The translations under genes were made by a program, and so were the position numbers. From Microcella alkalica (GTDB taxonomy: Bacteria > Actinomycetota > Actinomycetes > Actinomycetales > Microbacteriaceae), in the NCBI RefSeq assembly GCF_014137945.1, contig NZ_JACGWX010000001.1, forward strand, positions 806,001 to 870,000: DNA of 64,000 nt, read 5' to 3'. The notes under the pieces were generated by a model. That model ran no database searches and was not told the origin of the DNA. It saw nothing but the letters and a program-made list of their open reading frames with translations. This document shows, piece by piece, positions 63,078-64,000 of this stretch. Position 1 is the first letter of the stretch. Each line of letters opens with the position of its first letter.

Positions 63078-63509
63078 TCAGAAGAGGCCCGGGATCACCT
63101 CCTCCTCGGTGTTCGAGAACGCCTCTTCCTTCTCGGCGTAGTAGGCGTTCCAGGCCTCGGTGGACCAGATCTCGGCACGGTCGCCCGCGCCGATGACGGT
63201 GAGATCGCGATCGAGGCCCGCGTAGTCGCGGAGCGCGGGAGGGATCGTCACGCGGTGCTGCTTGTCGGGGCGCTCGTCGCTCGCGCCCGACAGGAAGATG
63301 CGCACGTAGTCGCGGGCGAGCTTGCTCGTGAGCGGCGCCTGGCGGATCTTCTCGACCTGCTCGGCGAAGCCGGTGGCGCTGAAGACGTAGATGCACCGCT
63401 CCTGACCGCGAGCGAGGACGAGGCCAGAGGCGAGCTCGTCCCGGAACTTCGCCGGAAGGATGATGCGCCCCTTCTCGTCGAGCTTGGGGGTGTGCGTGCC
63501 GAGGAACAT
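63078..63509 (-). CDS. mraZ: Transcriptional regulator MraZ
   Basis: A 143-residue protein with two SpoVT-AbrB/MraZ domains. The repeat signature [16 protein letters not shown] is near residue 11 and [16 protein letters not shown] near residue 83. MraZ oligomers bind repeats before their own gene and control the division cluster, and three matching boxes lie 43-67 nt upstream. A good ribosome site (AAGGGGGAG) precedes the ATG. Confidence 0.97.
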   Translation of the reverse strand: MFLGTHTPKLDEKGRIILPAKFRDELASGLVLARGQERCIYVFSATGFAEQVEKIRQAPLTSKLARDYVRIFLSGASDERPDKQHRVTIPPALRDYAGLDRDLTVIGAGDRAEIWSTEAWNAYYAEKEEAFSNTEEEVIPGLF

Positions 63510-63551
63510 CGTCCGCTCCCCCTTCTTCTCCGGCCGGAAGTTCTAGGTGAG

Positions 63552-63576
63552 CTCCACTTTACTCCACATTGCTCCA
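63552..63576 (-). promoter_or_regulatory. MraZ-box array before mraZ
   Basis: Three TGGAG repeats on the minus strand (63576-63572, 63566-63562, 63556-63552) stand at an exact 10-bp period with 5-nt spacers. This is the geometry of known MraZ boxes, which are TGGGN repeats with 5-nt spacers in Escherichia coli. Confidence 0.75.
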
Positions 63577-63845
63577 CTAAGCCATCAACCTGCGCCACTG
63601 TAGCCCGAATCGGGGGCGCATCGTTCCCGGAATCTGGCCGGAGGCAGGCGGGGAGCGCGGTGGAGGGCCATCGACAGGAGGTGAGACGTTGACGACGGCC
63701 CGGCCGCGCCCGGACGGCGGCGAGCCCTCCGGAAGTCCCGGATTCATGCGGATCATCGACCACGCGGGTGCGACGGATGAATGTACGTGGAGGACGGTGG
63801 AGGGCAGGGAGGGCAGTGGAGCGACCGGGGTGCGGGCGCACGAAA
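63577..63845. other. Non-coding interval between mraZ and DUF3040 genes
   Basis: No gene could be supported here. Plus-strand TGGAG copies occur at 63661, 63788, 63798 and 63817, the last three with an imperfect copy GGGAG at 63807 forming a rough 10-bp ladder in the orientation opposite to the mraZ boxes. Otherwise nothing was seen. Confidence 0.5.
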
Positions 63846-63846
63846 A

Positions 63847-63872
63847 AGGGGCCGATCTCTCGATCGGCCCCT
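63847..63872 (-). terminator. Intrinsic terminator of the DUF3040 gene
   Basis: AGGGGCCGATC (63847-63857) pairs with GATCGGCCCCT (63862-63872), 11 bp with a 4-nt loop. Read on the minus strand the stem is followed by TTTTT (63847-63843), a classical U-tract terminator 22 nt after the DUF3040 stop. Confidence 0.85.
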
Positions 63873-63894
63873 GGAGGAGTGTGCGAACGGCGGG

Positions 63895-64000
63895 CTAGCG
63901 GCCCTGATCGCCGTCCTGCCGGCGCTCCCAGCGCTCGTTGATGGTGTCCATGAACGAGGATCGCGGCTTCGACGCGGCGGCGGGTCGAGAGGTCGACCCG
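63895..64000 (-). CDS. DUF3040 membrane protein, C-terminal end
   Basis: Only the last ~34 codons are inside the window. The frame ends SSFMDTINERWERRQDGDQGR and a TAG at 63895-63897. The FMDxxNERWxRR ending is that of the small two-helix DUF3040 membrane proteins found next to mraZ in actinobacteria. The start and membrane part lie beyond the right edge. A U-tract terminator follows. Confidence 0.75.
   Translation of the reverse strand, partial: GSTSRPAAASKPRSSFMDTINERWERRQDGDQGR

Overview
The window is a GC-rich (about 70 %) actinobacterial chromosome segment. It is most likely from the family Microbacteriaceae. The supporting signs are RbpA, a SepF/DivIVA/YggT division cluster with no ftsA, PafB-PafC next to tatA-tatC and a HelY-type helicase, an actinobacterial bcc-aa3 respiratory locus, many GTG starts, and a recurrent TAnnnT box 6-9 nt before start codons, which suggests leaderless transcripts. 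The genus cannot be fixed from the sequence. No tRNA, rRNA, phage, integrase, insertion sequence or CRISPR array was seen.

Layout. 1-13.4 kb: end of an M20 peptidase, uppP, a PAC2 protein, then a plus-strand run of HAD phosphatase, trmI, FKBP lipoprotein, pafB, pafC, tatA, tatC, helY, lnt and ppm. 13.4-19.6 kb: an AlaX-type editing hydrolase, rbpA, a GDPD/SPFH/NfeD membrane operon, an SDR, a Nudix hydrolase, and terC behind a manganese (yybP-ykoY) riboswitch. 19.7-24.9 kb: an accessory zone of small genes (PLDc_N-like protein, a shortened reductase, two YciI proteins, an XRE regulator behind a DUF2975 relic, YchJ, a small secreted protein), then a trans-sulfuration enzyme divergent from an Lrp regulator, and a TUDOR/DUF3140 pair. 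24.9-35.0 kb: trpD, then ctaE-qcrC-qcrA-qcrB converging on ctaC-ctaD-ctaF. Between the two operons lie a HAD gene, a wrecked GNAT gene and an intact GNAT gene. 35.2-46.1 kb: erpA, dipeptidase, DUF3043, pyrD, nrdR, hisD, a flavin reductase, a small antitoxin-like protein, dnaE and rluD. 46.1-64 kb: a minus-strand division and cell-wall cluster, read mraZ, rsmH, ftsL-like, ftsI, murE, a short MurF-like gene, mraY, murD, ftsW, murG, murC, ftsQ, ftsZ, yggS, sepF, yggT, divIVA. A DUF3040 gene is cut by the right edge.

Most notable points. (1) The gene in the murF slot encodes only about the C-terminal half of MurF, with the P-loop and signature residues gone, yet it is translationally coupled to murE and mraY by 4-nt overlaps. 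(2) MurE carries FDSR where meso-DAP enzymes carry DNPR, which fits the unusual peptidoglycan of this family. (3) The terC leader shows both the manganese aptamer hallmarks and a perfect 9-bp hairpin over the Shine-Dalgarno sequence, giving a readable on-switch. (4) Three TGGAG repeats at an exact 10-bp period lie before mraZ. (5) pafBC and a PAC2 protein persist with no Pup-proteasome genes beside them. (6) RbpA has lost all its zinc ligands. (7) Several genes in the accessory zones are visibly decaying.
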